Shown one piece after another: positions 9,417-17,880 of a DNA stretch of 64,000 bases. Source of the DNA: JAOUEA01 sp963719165 (GTDB lineage Bacteria; Actinomycetota; UBA4738; HRBIN12); assembly GCA_963719165.1 (NCBI GenBank), contig CAVRAV010000001.1, positions 558,001-622,000 on the forward strand. Direction: 5' to 3'. Made by a program: the position numbers and the translations under genes. The notes under the pieces are model-generated. The model saw only the letters and a list, made by a program, of their open reading frames with translations, ran no database searches and was not told the origin of the DNA. The stretch's first letter is position 1, and every line of letters starts with the position of its first letter.

Positions 9417-11215
9417 GGCCTGCGCCTTCCCTCCTTCTGATCGCGATCGCCGCGGTGGTCGTGACCGCCGTGCCCGCGCGGGCCCAAACGGGGGAACGGA
9501 TCGACCGCTACGACGTCGATCTCCAGATCCGGGCCGACGACTCCCTGCGCGTCACGGAGTCGATCGACTACGACTTCGGCGCAGAGCAGCGTCACGGCAT
9601 CTTCCGCGACGTCCCCACGTCGCTTCGCTTCGACGACGTGTACGACCGCTCGTATCCCCTCAAGGTGGTGTCGGTCGAGGCCACGGGAGGGGCGTCGTCG
9701 GACTACACGACGGAGGGGCTGGCGGGCGGTCTCACACGGATCAAGATCGGCGATCCGGATCGCACGACGACGGGCCGGCACACGTACACGATCGTGTACG
9801 AGGTCGCCGCCGCCCTGAATGGGTTCGACGACCACGACGAGCTCTATTGGAACGCGATCGGGGCCGACTGGCCGGTGCCCATCGCGCAGGCCTCGGTGAT
9901 CGTGACCGCGCCCGGAAGGATCTCCGCGGTTGCATGCCTCCAGGGGCCGCAGGGTTCCTCGCTCCCGTGCGATCGAGCCCGGGTGCGCGGGAGGCCGGGC
10001 CGGGCGGCGTTCGCGCAGGCACCGCTGCCGTCGTTCAACGCCATGACGGTGGTGGTGGCGCTGCCCAAGGGCGTCGTGGCCCAACCCGTCCCGATCCTGC
10101 ACGAACGCTGGTCCCTGCACGGCGCCTTCCGTCTGAGCCCGGCGACGGGTGGCGTCTCGGGCGGCCTGCTGCTCCTCGTGGTGGCGGGGTTCCTGGCGCT
10201 CGTGTGGACGCGCGGACGCGACCGCCGCTATCGCGGGTCGCCGATCGATCAGGTCATGGGCAACCCTTCAGGCGAGGAGCAGGCGGTGCCCTTGCTGGAG
10301 GGCGGCCGGTCCGCGCCCGTCGAGTTCGCGCCGCCCGACGGACTGCGCCCGGGTCAGGTGGGCACCCTGATCGACGAGCGGGCCAACACCCTCGACGTCA
10401 CGGCCACGATCGTCGACCTCGCCGTGCGAGGGTTCCTCCTGATCCAGGAGCTCCCGAAGCATGGCTGGTTCGCCAAGCCGGACTGGTCGCTCATCCGGCT
10501 GGAGAAGTCCGATGCCGAGCTGCTGACGTACGAACGACGCCTCCTGAACGGGTTGTTCCGCGACGGCACCGAGGTACAGCTCTCGAGCCTGCGGTCCACG
10601 TTCGTCGAGCGACTCGAAGGCGTTGAGGAGTCGCTCTACGTCGACGCGGTGTCCCGCGGTTGGTTCGCCAAACGCCCGGACAAGGTGCGCTCCTCGTGGA
10701 GCCTGCGTGGCGCCCTCCTGCTCCTGCTCGGCGGCGCGCTCACCTTCGTGCTCGCCCGCTGGACCCATTGGGGGCTGCTGGGCGTTCCCGTGATCGTCGC
10801 CGGTCTGCTGCTGATGGTGGGGGCCAGGCGCATGCCCGCGCGAACCGCCAAGGGCACCGCGATGCTCCGGCGGATCCGCGGGTTCCGCACGGTGATCGAG
10901 AAGGCGGAGACGAACATGGCACGCTGGGCCGAAGAGGAGGGGGTGTTCACCCGGTATCTTCCGTTCGCCGTGGTGTTCGGGTGCACCGAGCGCTGGGCCA
11001 AGGCGTTCGAGGGGCTCGAGCAGACGCCTGAAACCTCGTGGTACGTCTCCGACCGACCGTTCGCCTTCGGTACCTTCGCCGGCGCGGTGGAGGGGTTCTC
11101 GCTCAGCACGGGCGGCACGATCGCGTCGACGCCCAGCGGGTCGGGCTCCAGTGGGTTCTCGGGCGGAGGCTTCTCCGGCGGGGGAGGTGGGGGCGGGGGA
11201 GGCGGGTCCTGGTGA
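9413..11215 (+). CDS. DUF2207 membrane protein
   Basis: The product has 600 residues. A signal peptide ends near ARAQ (about residue 24). A secreted N-terminal domain of the DUF2207 type follows (YDVDLQIRADDSLRVTESIDYDF, then HGIFRDVP). A transmembrane segment lies near residues 245-265 and two more near 435-470. The C-terminus is a glycine run ending in GSW, as in TPM/DUF2207 proteins. The molecular function is unknown; the family is a predicted envelope protein. The GTG start overlaps the sufU stop, so it is probably co-transcribed with the suf genes, with no obvious functional link. Confidence 0.85.
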   Translation: MRPAPSLLLIAIAAVVVTAVPARAQTGERIDRYDVDLQIRADDSLRVTESIDYDFGAEQRHGIFRDVPTSLRFDDVYDRSYPLKVVSVEATGGASSDYTTEGLAGGLTRIKIGDPDRTTTGRHTYTIVYEVAAALNGFDDHDELYWNAIGADWPVPIAQASVIVTAPGRISAVACLQGPQGSSLPCDRARVRGRPGRAAFAQAPLPSFNAMTVVVALPKGVVAQPVPILHERWSLHGAFRLSPATGGVSGGLLLLVVAGFLALVWTRGRDRRYRGSPIDQVMGNPSGEEQAVPLLEGGRSAPVEFAPPDGLRPGQVGTLIDERANTLDVTATIVDLAVRGFLLIQELPKHGWFAKPDWSLIRLEKSDAELLTYERRLLNGLFRDGTEVQLSSLRSTFVERLEGVEESLYVDAVSRGWFAKRPDKVRSSWSLRGALLLLLGGALTFVLARWTHWGLLGVPVIVAGLLLMVGARRMPARTAKGTAMLRRIRGFRTVIEKAETNMARWAEEEGVFTRYLPFAVVFGCTERWAKAFEGLEQTPETSWYVSDRPFAFGTFAGAVEGFSLSTGGTIASTPSGSGSSGFSGGGFSGGGGGGGGGGSW

Positions 11216-11243
11216 GCGCGTCGGCCCGTAGCATGGTCCCGCG

Positions 11244-12236
11244 ATGAGGATCACCTTCTCCGAGGACGGGCGCGACTTCCAGCGGCGCGGCTGGAGGGAG
11301 CTCGTCGACGCGGACCCCGCCGGCACCTTCTTCCACACGCCCGCCTACCTCAAGCTGTATTGGGAGGAGTTCGGTGAGCAACCCGAGCACCTGCTGCTGG
11401 CGTTCGCCGAGGAAGACGACGGCACCCAGGTGGGCGCCGTCGCGTTCGAGCGCATCGGCGAGACCCTGCGCTTCCTGGGTGGGACGGAGGTCACGGACTA
11501 CATGGGGCCCGTGGGCCTGCCCTCCGCGCAGGGCACCTTCGCCAAGGAGCTCTGGGCCGCGCTGCTCACGCGGGAGGACTGGGCGACGGCAGACCTGCGC
11601 GGACTGCCCGAGGACCGGTCCTGGCTGGGCCTGCTCCGAGACGCCGCCCAGGCCGTGGGGCTCGCGGTGGAGGAGATCGACGACCAGAACGGCGTTGCGC
11701 CGCTGCTGCCGCTGCCCGGTTCGTGGGAGGCATACCTCGAGGCGCTCCCGGGCAAGCTTCGCCACGAGATCCGGCGCAAGGCCAAGAAGCTCGAGTCGGA
11801 GGCCGGGCGGTACGAGATCCGCACCGCCACGGAGGCGACGCTCATCCCGCTCCTCGACCGTTTCGTGGAGCTGCACCGGATGAGCGAGGGCCCCAAGGGT
11901 GTGTTCATGCAACCCGGGATGGAGATCTTCTTCCGTCGCCTGGGGGCGGCGTTCCTCCCGCAGGGCGTGTTCCTGCTCACCATGATCGAGGTGGGCGGGG
12001 AACTCGCGGCGGGAACGATCGGATTCGCCTTCGACCGGACGTACTTCCTGTACAACTCCGCGTTCGATCGCGCGTGGGGCAACCTCGCTCCGGGGATGGT
12101 CCTGGTGGGCGAGAACATCCGCATGGCGATCGAGTCGGGGTGCGACGCGTTCGATCTGCTGAAGGGCGACTACGCGTACAAGTACCGGTTCGGCGCACAC
12201 GCGCGAGCCGTCAAACGCCTCGTCCTCACGCGCTGA
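11244..12236 (+). CDS. GNAT/FemAB-like acyltransferase (CelD/BioF2 type)
   Basis: The product has 330 residues of the double-GNAT fold shared by FemAB and the CelD/BioF2-like acyltransferases. The family end motif LLKGDYAYKYRFG lies near the C-terminus, and the middle contains KLRHEIRRKAKKLE. Members transfer acyl or aminoacyl groups to cell-wall or exopolysaccharide precursors; the substrate here is unknown. A TAGCAT element lies 9 bp before the ATG, so the transcript may be nearly leaderless. The gene converges on the anti-sigma gene with only 6 bp between stops. Confidence 0.75.
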   Translation: MRITFSEDGRDFQRRGWRELVDADPAGTFFHTPAYLKLYWEEFGEQPEHLLLAFAEEDDGTQVGAVAFERIGETLRFLGGTEVTDYMGPVGLPSAQGTFAKELWAALLTREDWATADLRGLPEDRSWLGLLRDAAQAVGLAVEEIDDQNGVAPLLPLPGSWEAYLEALPGKLRHEIRRKAKKLESEAGRYEIRTATEATLIPLLDRFVELHRMSEGPKGVFMQPGMEIFFRRLGAAFLPQGVFLLTMIEVGGELAAGTIGFAFDRTYFLYNSAFDRAWGNLAPGMVLVGENIRMAIESGCDAFDLLKGDYAYKYRFGAHARAVKRLVLTR

Positions 12237-12242
12237 AGGCCC

Positions 12243-12980
12243 TCACACGGGGGCGATCTGGGCGCTGGCGAGCGGCTTGCCGCTCTCGTCCGTGACCGTG
12301 ACCCGGTCGAAGCTGCTGAGGTCGCTCGCCGTCACGAGCCACGCCGCGCCGTTGCCGTCCTTCTGGACCTCGAGATCCCAGAGCTCGACGGTCCTCCCGT
12401 CGGGGGCGTGCAGGGTCGCGGTGGCGCTGCCGCTCAGGCCTGCTCCCTGGACGAAGACCGCGACCCACGACTGGTCGCGGTGGGAGTCGTAGACGACCAC
12501 GCTTCCCTGCACGCTGCGTCCGGGCGCCGCGGTGAGGGGCGCCGCGCGGAACTCCTTGCCGCCGAGGATCTGCAGGAGGCGGGTGTAGCTGTCCCCCGAT
12601 GCGGCGAGCTCGCCGGCGCGGCGATCTTGGGCGAGGCCCCAGCTCAGCGTCAGGACCAGGGCGAGCACGGCGGCCGCCGCGGCGAGCCAGGGCGCGCGGG
12701 GGCCGCCGAACCGAACTCGATCCCTCGCGGGAGGGGTCTCGGGCGCCTCGCGCCACTCCGCCTCCAGGGTCGAGCGGACCCGTTCGGCGAGCTCGGCGGG
12801 GGGTTGTGCGTCGTGGGCCGCGCGCGCGAACGACGCGAGCCCGTCGTCGAGGGCCTCCATGTCGGCGCGACAGCCTGCGCACCCTCGCAGGTGCTTGCGC
12901 ACGGCGAGATCCTCGGTCTCCTCGAGGGTCCCCAGCACGTGCTCGGGAAGGCGCTCGCGGACCATCTCACACGTCGTCAC
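12243..12980 (-). CDS. Anti-sigma factor with zinc-finger domain
   Basis: The product has 245 residues. The N-terminal anti-sigma zinc motif is H-x3-C-x2-C (HLRGCAGC). One transmembrane segment follows (about 97-115), then an extracytoplasmic anti-sigma-K-like domain ending in VTVTDESGKPLASAQIAPV. It should hold the adjacent ECF sigma factor at the membrane until a signal arrives. The GTG start at 12980 overlaps the sigma gene by 14 bp, so the two are translationally coupled. An internal ATG at 12965 is a weaker alternative because it would lose conserved CEMVRERLP residues. Confidence 0.85.
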   Translation of the reverse strand: MTTCEMVRERLPEHVLGTLEETEDLAVRKHLRGCAGCRADMEALDDGLASFARAAHDAQPPAELAERVRSTLEAEWREAPETPPARDRVRFGGPRAPWLAAAAAVLALVLTLSWGLAQDRRAGELAASGDSYTRLLQILGGKEFRAAPLTAAPGRSVQGSVVVYDSHRDQSWVAVFVQGAGLSGSATATLHAPDGRTVELWDLEVQKDGNGAAWLVTASDLSSFDRVTVTDESGKPLASAQIAPV

Positions 12981-13542
12981 GGGGCACCTCCTCGGCCATG
13001 GCCTCGCGCAGCCTCAGCAGCGCGGCGCGGATCCGCGTCTTCGCGGTGCCGACGGGGATACCTTCCATCTCGGCCACCTCGGCGCTCGTGCGCCCTCCGA
13101 AGTAGGCGAGCTCGAGCGCGGAACGCTGCTCGCCGCTCAGGCGCGCCATGGCGCGACGAGCGCGGCCGGTGAGGTCGCGCGTCTCCGCCAGCTCCTCGGG
13201 GCCCGCCGCGGGATCGGCCTCACGCGGGCGCCCCGCTGCCTCGAGGGACCGCGCCTCGACCACGCGCCTGCGCAGGGCGTCGATCGCGAGCGAACGAGCC
13301 ACGAGGAGGATCCAGGTCTCCAGCTTCCCCCGCGTGACGTCGTACGTGGTGGCCTTGCGCCAGATCTTCACGAACGTGTCCTGGACGAGGTCCTGCGCAG
13401 CAGCGTCGGACCCGAGCATCACGATCCCCAACCCGTAGATCCTCGAGGCGAACCGTCCGTACAGGGTGTTGGCGGCCGACGGATCGCGCGCGACGAAGGC
13501 CCGCATCAGGGCCGCGTCGTCCTCCGGATCGATCGTTCGCAT
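12967..13542 (-). CDS. ECF-family RNA polymerase sigma factor
   Basis: The product has 191 residues with region 2 (FVARDPSAANTLYGRF... DLVQDTFVKIWRKA) and region 4 (LSGEQRSALELAYFGGRTSAEVAEMEGIPVGTAKTR split by the usual helix-turn-helix). It resembles the SigK/SigL-like ECF group that pairs with membrane zinc anti-sigma factors, as here. The ATG at 13542 is chosen because TACCGT lies 7 bp upstream; a GTG 9 bp earlier (13551) would fall inside that spacing. It is the first gene of the sigma/anti-sigma operon. Confidence 0.88.
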   Translation of the reverse strand: MRTIDPEDDAALMRAFVARDPSAANTLYGRFASRIYGLGIVMLGSDAAAQDLVQDTFVKIWRKATTYDVTRGKLETWILLVARSLAIDALRRRVVEARSLEAAGRPREADPAAGPEELAETRDLTGRARRAMARLSGEQRSALELAYFGGRTSAEVAEMEGIPVGTAKTRIRAALLRLREAMAEEVPRDDV

Positions 13543-13549
13543 CAACTGC

Positions 13550-13555
13550 ACGGTA
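13550..13555 (-). promoter_or_regulatory. Leaderless -10 element for the ECF sigma gene
   Basis: TACCGT on the minus strand lies 7 bp before the ATG at 13542. I see no clear ECF-type -35 that would show autoregulation. Confidence 0.5.
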
Positions 13556-13607
13556 TCCCTCTAGGGGTACGGACGAGAAGGCGTCGGGGTTCACCGCCCC
13601 CTTACCC

Positions 13608-14438
13608 CTACGGGTAGGCGCGCAGGGTGTTCAGGATCGTGAGGGCGAGCGCTCGGTCCCCGCCCACGACGACGTTGCCGGAGGCGAACGCCTCGTCGGC
13701 GTCGAGCCGTCGTCCGGCCACGAGACCCAGCTGCGAGGCGCGCCCGGAGATCACGGCGTCCGGTTTGGTTCCGGCCGGCGGCACCTCCCCGGCGCCGAGG
13801 CCCCAGTGCCACTCGCCCTCGCCGGCCCCTTCGGCGAGGACCTTCACGGTGCGCCCACTCAGGTCGAGCCCGGCGCGGCCGAGCGCGTAGGGGAGCATCC
13901 GCACGGCCATGTCGATCGTGAGGTAGATGGGCCAATGCTCGTAGGACGGTCCGAGGCCGTTGGTGGCGCGCATGTCCTCCCCGTGGAGCCACCACTCCAC
14001 CATGCGCGATTGGAGCAGGTACCGGGCCGCGATCGGCCCGGCGATGTAGTCGAAGCGGCGCGACTCCCAGTCGGCTTCGGACAGGAGGGCCGCGTACTCG
14101 ATCAGGGACCCGGCCGCGGCGCCCCACACCGTGAGGATCTCGCGTGTTGGGAGTTCGGAGCGCCGGTTCACGGTCCAGGCGTTGAACCCATCCACCGTGA
14201 ACGGCACATCGCCGAGGGACGCCCGGTACTCCGCCAGCTCCGACGGCGGTTCGCCTGCCACGAGCTGAGCGGCGAGCGTGTCGCCCGCGCCCAGGTGGGC
14301 CATGACGTCGCGGTTCCACCAACCCTCCGCGGCGCTGGGGCGCTCCCAGGTGTCCGGTTCGGCGAACTGGATCGTGCGCCCGAGCCGCTGCCGTTCGGCG
14401 TGCACGACGCCCAGCAGCGTCTCCCGGTCCAGACCCAC
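13608..14438 (-). CDS. Mycothiol-type maleylpyruvate isomerase/DinB-fold protein
   Basis: The product has 276 residues. Its N-terminal half has the DinB-like four-helix bundle of the actinobacterial TIGR03083 family (LLGVVHAERQRLGRT, GWWNRDVMAHLGAGDTL) and a later metal-type His in EWWLHGEDMRATNGLG. The C-terminal half resembles the SCP2-like domain seen in many members. Enzymes of this group use mycothiol as a thiol cofactor in isomerisation or detoxification. The family call supports an actinobacterial host; the substrate is unknown. Confidence 0.72.
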   Translation of the reverse strand: MGLDRETLLGVVHAERQRLGRTIQFAEPDTWERPSAAEGWWNRDVMAHLGAGDTLAAQLVAGEPPSELAEYRASLGDVPFTVDGFNAWTVNRRSELPTREILTVWGAAAGSLIEYAALLSEADWESRRFDYIAGPIAARYLLQSRMVEWWLHGEDMRATNGLGPSYEHWPIYLTIDMAVRMLPYALGRAGLDLSGRTVKVLAEGAGEGEWHWGLGAGEVPPAGTKPDAVISGRASQLGLVAGRRLDADEAFASGNVVVGGDRALALTILNTLRAYP

Positions 14439-14491
14439 GACGGCTCCCCCTTCGTCGACGCCCGCAGGAGCGCACGTCTCGGCGCGGATTG

Positions 14492-14497
14492 TACATT
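14492..14497 (+). promoter_or_regulatory. Leaderless -10 element for glycerate kinase
   Basis: TACATT lies 6 bp before the ATG at 14504 and argues against the upstream in-frame TTG at 14489, which overlaps the element. Confidence 0.5.
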
Positions 14498-14503
14498 CGC
14501 GGG

Positions 14504-15655
14504 ATGCGCGTCCTGGTTGCCCCAGACAAGTTCCGCGGCTCCCTCACGGCCCGTCAGGCGGCGGAGGCGATCGAGACGGGGTGGAAGCGCGAGCGCCCGG
14601 GAGATCGCCTCGATCTCGCGCCGATGGCCGACGGCGGGGAGGGGACGTTGGAGACGCTGGTCGGCGCCCTGCACGGCGTCGTCGTGGCGGCGACCGTGGC
14701 CGGCCCGATGGGAGACCCCGTCGAGGCGGCCTTCGGCCTCGTTGCGACCGCGCAGGGGACCCTCGGCATCGTGGAGATGGCACGTGCCTCGGGGCTGGCG
14801 CTGGTCGGGCCCGGACGACGCGACCCCTTACGCGCCTCGACCCGCGGCACGGGGGAGCTGATGGCCGGCGCGGTCGCGCGCGGCGCCCGCCGGCTGCTGG
14901 TGTGCCTGGGTGGGAGCGCCACGAACGACGGCGGCGCGGGCATGGCGGCCGCCATCGGCGTCCGTCTGCTCGACGAGCGGGGTCGGGAGCTGCCCGACGG
15001 CGGCGCCGCGCTAACGAGGCTCGCGCGCATCGACATCACGCGCGTCCCACCCGTGTGGACGAAGGTGAGCGTGACGGGCGCGTTCGACGTGGACAACCCG
15101 CTCGTCGGCCCCTCGGGGGCGAGCGTCGTCTACGGTCCGCAGAAGGGAGCCGGGACGGATGCGGTGCGGCTGCTCGACGGCGCGCTCAGCCACCTCGCCG
15201 CCGTCGTGTACCGGGACCTCGGGATCTCCCTCAAGGACGAGCGGGGCGCCGGGGCCGCGGGAGGATCCGGCTTCGGCCTCCTGGCGTTCTGCGGTGCCCA
15301 CCTGCGCCGCGGCGTCGACGTGGTGATGGACGCGCTGGAGATCCCCCGCCTGATGGAGGGCTGCGAGCTCGTGATCACGGGGGAGGGGTCCTTCGATGCC
15401 CAGTCGCTTGCGGGGAAGGTGCCCGCGGGGATCCTCGGCGCCGCCGCACTGGCGGGGGTGCCCGCGGCCGTCATCTGCGGCCGCGCCACATCGGAGGTCC
15501 CGGGCGTGTCCGTGCTGACGCTGGTCGACCGGGTGGGGGAGAGCGCCGCGCTCGGGGACGCGCGGCGCTCGCTGGAGCTCGTGGCCCAGGACCTCGCGAG
15601 CGGGGTGGCGACGCCCGCGGCCCACGGCGCCTCGGGGTCGCGAAGGACAGGATGA
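14504..15655 (+). CDS. Glycerate kinase (GlxK family)
   Basis: The product has 383 residues and matches the GlxK/GarK family: N-terminal VLVAPDKFRGSLTARQAAEAI, PMADGGEGTLETL, LGGSATNDGGAGMAAAIG, VYGPQKGA and VITGEGSFDAQSLAGK. It phosphorylates D-glycerate, feeding photorespiratory, serine-derived or glyoxylate carbon into glycolysis. Its length is normal. The stop overlaps the next start (ATGA), coupling it to the YbaK-like gene, although no shared pathway is evident. Confidence 0.92.
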   Translation: MRVLVAPDKFRGSLTARQAAEAIETGWKRERPGDRLDLAPMADGGEGTLETLVGALHGVVVAATVAGPMGDPVEAAFGLVATAQGTLGIVEMARASGLALVGPGRRDPLRASTRGTGELMAGAVARGARRLLVCLGGSATNDGGAGMAAAIGVRLLDERGRELPDGGAALTRLARIDITRVPPVWTKVSVTGAFDVDNPLVGPSGASVVYGPQKGAGTDAVRLLDGALSHLAAVVYRDLGISLKDERGAGAAGGSGFGLLAFCGAHLRRGVDVVMDALEIPRLMEGCELVITGEGSFDAQSLAGKVPAGILGAAALAGVPAAVICGRATSEVPGVSVLTLVDRVGESAALGDARRSLELVAQDLASGVATPAAHGASGSRRTG

Positions 15656-16140
15656 GCGGCGCGATCGATCGCTTCACGGCGGCCGCCACGGCGCTGGGAC
15701 TGCAGCCCCAGGTTCGACGGTTCCCCGAGGGGACGAAAACCGCTGCCGACGCCGCGCGGGCGATCGGGTGTGACGTTGGGCAGATCGTGAAGTCCCTCGT
15801 GTTCATGGCCGAGGGTCCCCACGGGCGCACCGGCGCGATCCTCGCCCTCACCTCGGGCGCGAATCGGGCCGACGTCGGCGCCCTCGCCTCGCTGAGCGGG
15901 GCGGCCGTCGTGCGCCGCGCCACCCCCGAGGAGGCCCGCTCCGCGACCGGTTTCGCCGTCGGCGGGACGCCGCCGTTCGGCCATCCGGAGCGCGTGCGGG
16001 CCTTCCTGGACCGGGACCTGCTCGCTCACGACGAGGTGTGGGCGGCCGCCGGCACCCCCGACTCGGTGTTCCCGCTCTCCCCGGCCGACCTCCTGCGCCT
16101 CAGTGGTGCCTCGGTCGCCGCCTTCGCCGACGCAGGCTGA
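15652..16140 (+). CDS. YbaK/EbsC-family aminoacyl-tRNA deacylase
   Basis: The product has 162 residues of the YbaK/ProX editing fold. The key lysine is in QIVKSLVF and the glycine-rich GGTPPFGH loop is present. The family removes mischarged amino acids from tRNA (Cys-tRNA-Pro in YbaK), but subfamily substrate cannot be set by eye. The ATG overlaps the glycerate kinase stop by 4 bp. Confidence 0.85.
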   Translation: MSGAIDRFTAAATALGLQPQVRRFPEGTKTAADAARAIGCDVGQIVKSLVFMAEGPHGRTGAILALTSGANRADVGALASLSGAAVVRRATPEEARSATGFAVGGTPPFGHPERVRAFLDRDLLAHDEVWAAAGTPDSVFPLSPADLLRLSGASVAAFADAG

Positions 16141-16143
16141 GGC

Positions 16144-16172
16144 TTCGACTTCCCGCCGCCACCGGTTATCAT
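16144..16172 (+). promoter_or_regulatory. Candidate promoter of the A-type Fe-S carrier gene
   Basis: TATCAT (16167-16172) is a good -10. TTCGAC (16144-16149) lies 17 bp upstream as a weak -35. The leader to the ATG at 16218 would be about 40 nt and carries AAAGGGAT. Confidence 0.4.
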
Positions 16173-16217
16173 GGGTGTCGGACGAGGCTCGGACCCGCAG
16201 CCCAACGAAAGGGATCC

Positions 16218-16538
16218 ATGATCACGCTGACCGAGAACGCCGCCGGCAAGGTGAAGGAGCTCGTAGCAGAAGAGGGTCGCGACGACATCGCCCTTCGGGT
16301 CGCCGTCCAGCCCGGTGGCTGCTCCGGATTGCGCTACGCGATGTACCTGGACGACCAGGTCTCCGAGAAGGACGCCGAGGCCGAACAGTTCGGCGTGAAG
16401 CTCGTCATCGACAAGATGAGCGTGCCCTATCTCGCACAGGCAACCATCGACTTCGTCGACTCCCTCGAGCAGTCGGGATTCACGATCGACAACCCCGCCG
16501 CCACCGGCGGCTGCGCCTGCGGCAATTCGTTCCACTGA
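16218..16538 (+). CDS. A-type iron-sulfur carrier (IscA/ErpA family)
   Basis: The product has 106 residues. All three carrier cysteines are present: GGCSGL near residue 35 and GGCACGNSF at the C-terminus. Such proteins carry [2Fe-2S] or [4Fe-4S] clusters from scaffold to apoprotein, and this one complements the SUF system at 2-9 kb. The ATG at 16218 follows AAAGGGATCC. Its gene converges on the aminotransferase gene, with a weak GGGCGC/GCGCCC inverted repeat (16539-16571) in the gap. Confidence 0.93.
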   Translation: MITLTENAAGKVKELVAEEGRDDIALRVAVQPGGCSGLRYAMYLDDQVSEKDAEAEQFGVKLVIDKMSVPYLAQATIDFVDSLEQSGFTIDNPAATGGCACGNSFH

Positions 16539-16580
16539 GGGCGCGGGCTCGGGTCGGACCGCGGGGCGCCCGGTCGTGGC

Positions 16581-17831
16581 TCAGACGCACGCGTCGAGCC
16601 CTGCCCTGAACCCTTCGGCGAGCTCCTTCAGGCCCTCGTCGTCGATCACGAGCGGTGGCGAGACGGCGATGGCCCCGCCGACGAGCGGGCGCACGAACAC
16701 GCCGGCGTCGCGGCACGCCATCCCCACGCGCGCGGCGAGCCCGGGTTCCTCCTCCACGGCCCCCGGCCGGAGCTGGACGGCGGCCAGCACGCCGGTCCCC
16801 GCGCGAACCTCGGCGACGAGCTCGTGTTCGGCGAGCGGGCCGAGGGCGTCCGCGAGAGCCACCTCGAGCTCGAGAGCCCGTTCGCACAGGCCCTCCCGTT
16901 GCACGATCGCGAGGTTCGCGAGTCCCGCCGCCGCCACGGTGGCGTGACCGCTGTAGGTGTACCCATGGCGCCACGGCCCCGCCCCGGGCGCCCAGAACGG
17001 CTCCGCGATCCACGGAGCCGCCACGACCGCCCCCAAGGGCAGATAGCCGCTCGTGATGCCCTTCGCGCACGTGAGGATGTCGGGATCCAGCGAGAGGCGG
17101 CCGGATGCGAACCAGTCGCCGCAGCGGCCGAACCCCGTGATGACCTCGTCCGCCACGAAGAGCACGCCCGTGGAGCGACAGACCTCGCGGGCCGCCTGGA
17201 GGTAGCCGTGGGGCGCGGGGAACACGCCCCCGGCCCCGATGACGGGCTCGCAGAAGAACGCCGCCACGCGGTCCGGGCCGGCCTCGACGATGGCGGAGCG
17301 GAGGGCGTCCACGTCGTCCCAGGCGACCTCGATCACGTCCTCGATCAGGTCGCCGTGGCCGGCGGCGTTGGCGGGGATGCCCGCCAGCGACGTCCCCGCC
17401 GTGTGCATGCCGTGGTACGCCTTCTCGCGCCGGATCAAGATCGTGCGTTCCGGGGCGCCCGTGAGCTGCCAGTACCGGCGCACCATCTTGGTGGCGGTGT
17501 CGATGGAATCGGAGCCACCGCTCGTGAAGAACACCTTGGAGTCAGGGACGGGCGCCACCTCGGCGACGAAGTCTGCGAGCTCCTCCGCCGGGCGGTTGGT
17601 GAGGTCGCCGAAGGCGCTGTAGACGGGTAGCGTGGCCATCTGAGCCGCCACGGCCCGACCGATCTCGACCCGACCCCAGCCCACGTTCCCGTACCAGAGC
17701 GAGGCGGTGGCATCGAGGTAGCGGCGCCCGCGGTCGTCCCACACGTACACGCCTTCGGCCCGCACGAGGGTGAGGGCGCCGTCGGCCACCACGGAGCCCA
17801 TGTCGGCGAAGGGATGCCAGAAATGCGTCAT
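16581..17831 (-). CDS. Class III PLP-dependent aminotransferase
   Basis: The product has 416 residues. It has the omega-aminotransferase fold: DGRGRRYLDATASLW-type N-terminus, FTSGGSDSIDTATKM, a Trp/Tyr-rich active-site entrance, the DEVITGFGR motif and the PLP lysine in LTCAKGITSGYLPLGA. Relatives act on beta-alanine, putrescine, GABA or DAPA; the substrate is undetermined. The start at 17831 gives a normal length and is supported by TAGCGT 8 bp upstream; the frame stays open to 18002 without homology. Confidence 0.88.
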   Translation of the reverse strand: MTHFWHPFADMGSVVADGALTLVRAEGVYVWDDRGRRYLDATASLWYGNVGWGRVEIGRAVAAQMATLPVYSAFGDLTNRPAEELADFVAEVAPVPDSKVFFTSGGSDSIDTATKMVRRYWQLTGAPERTILIRREKAYHGMHTAGTSLAGIPANAAGHGDLIEDVIEVAWDDVDALRSAIVEAGPDRVAAFFCEPVIGAGGVFPAPHGYLQAAREVCRSTGVLFVADEVITGFGRCGDWFASGRLSLDPDILTCAKGITSGYLPLGAVVAAPWIAEPFWAPGAGPWRHGYTYSGHATVAAAGLANLAIVQREGLCERALELEVALADALGPLAEHELVAEVRAGTGVLAAVQLRPGAVEEEPGLAARVGMACRDAGVFVRPLVGGAIAVSPPLVIDDEGLKELAEGFRAGLDACV

Positions 17832-17839
17832 GGTGGCCC

Positions 17840-17845
17840 ACGCTA
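17840..17845 (-). promoter_or_regulatory. Leaderless -10 element for the aminotransferase
   Basis: TAGCGT on the minus strand ends 8 bp before the ATG at 17831. Confidence 0.5.
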
Positions 17846-17880
17846 CCAGCGGCCGCGCGCGGCTCGAGCGCCGGGCCGAC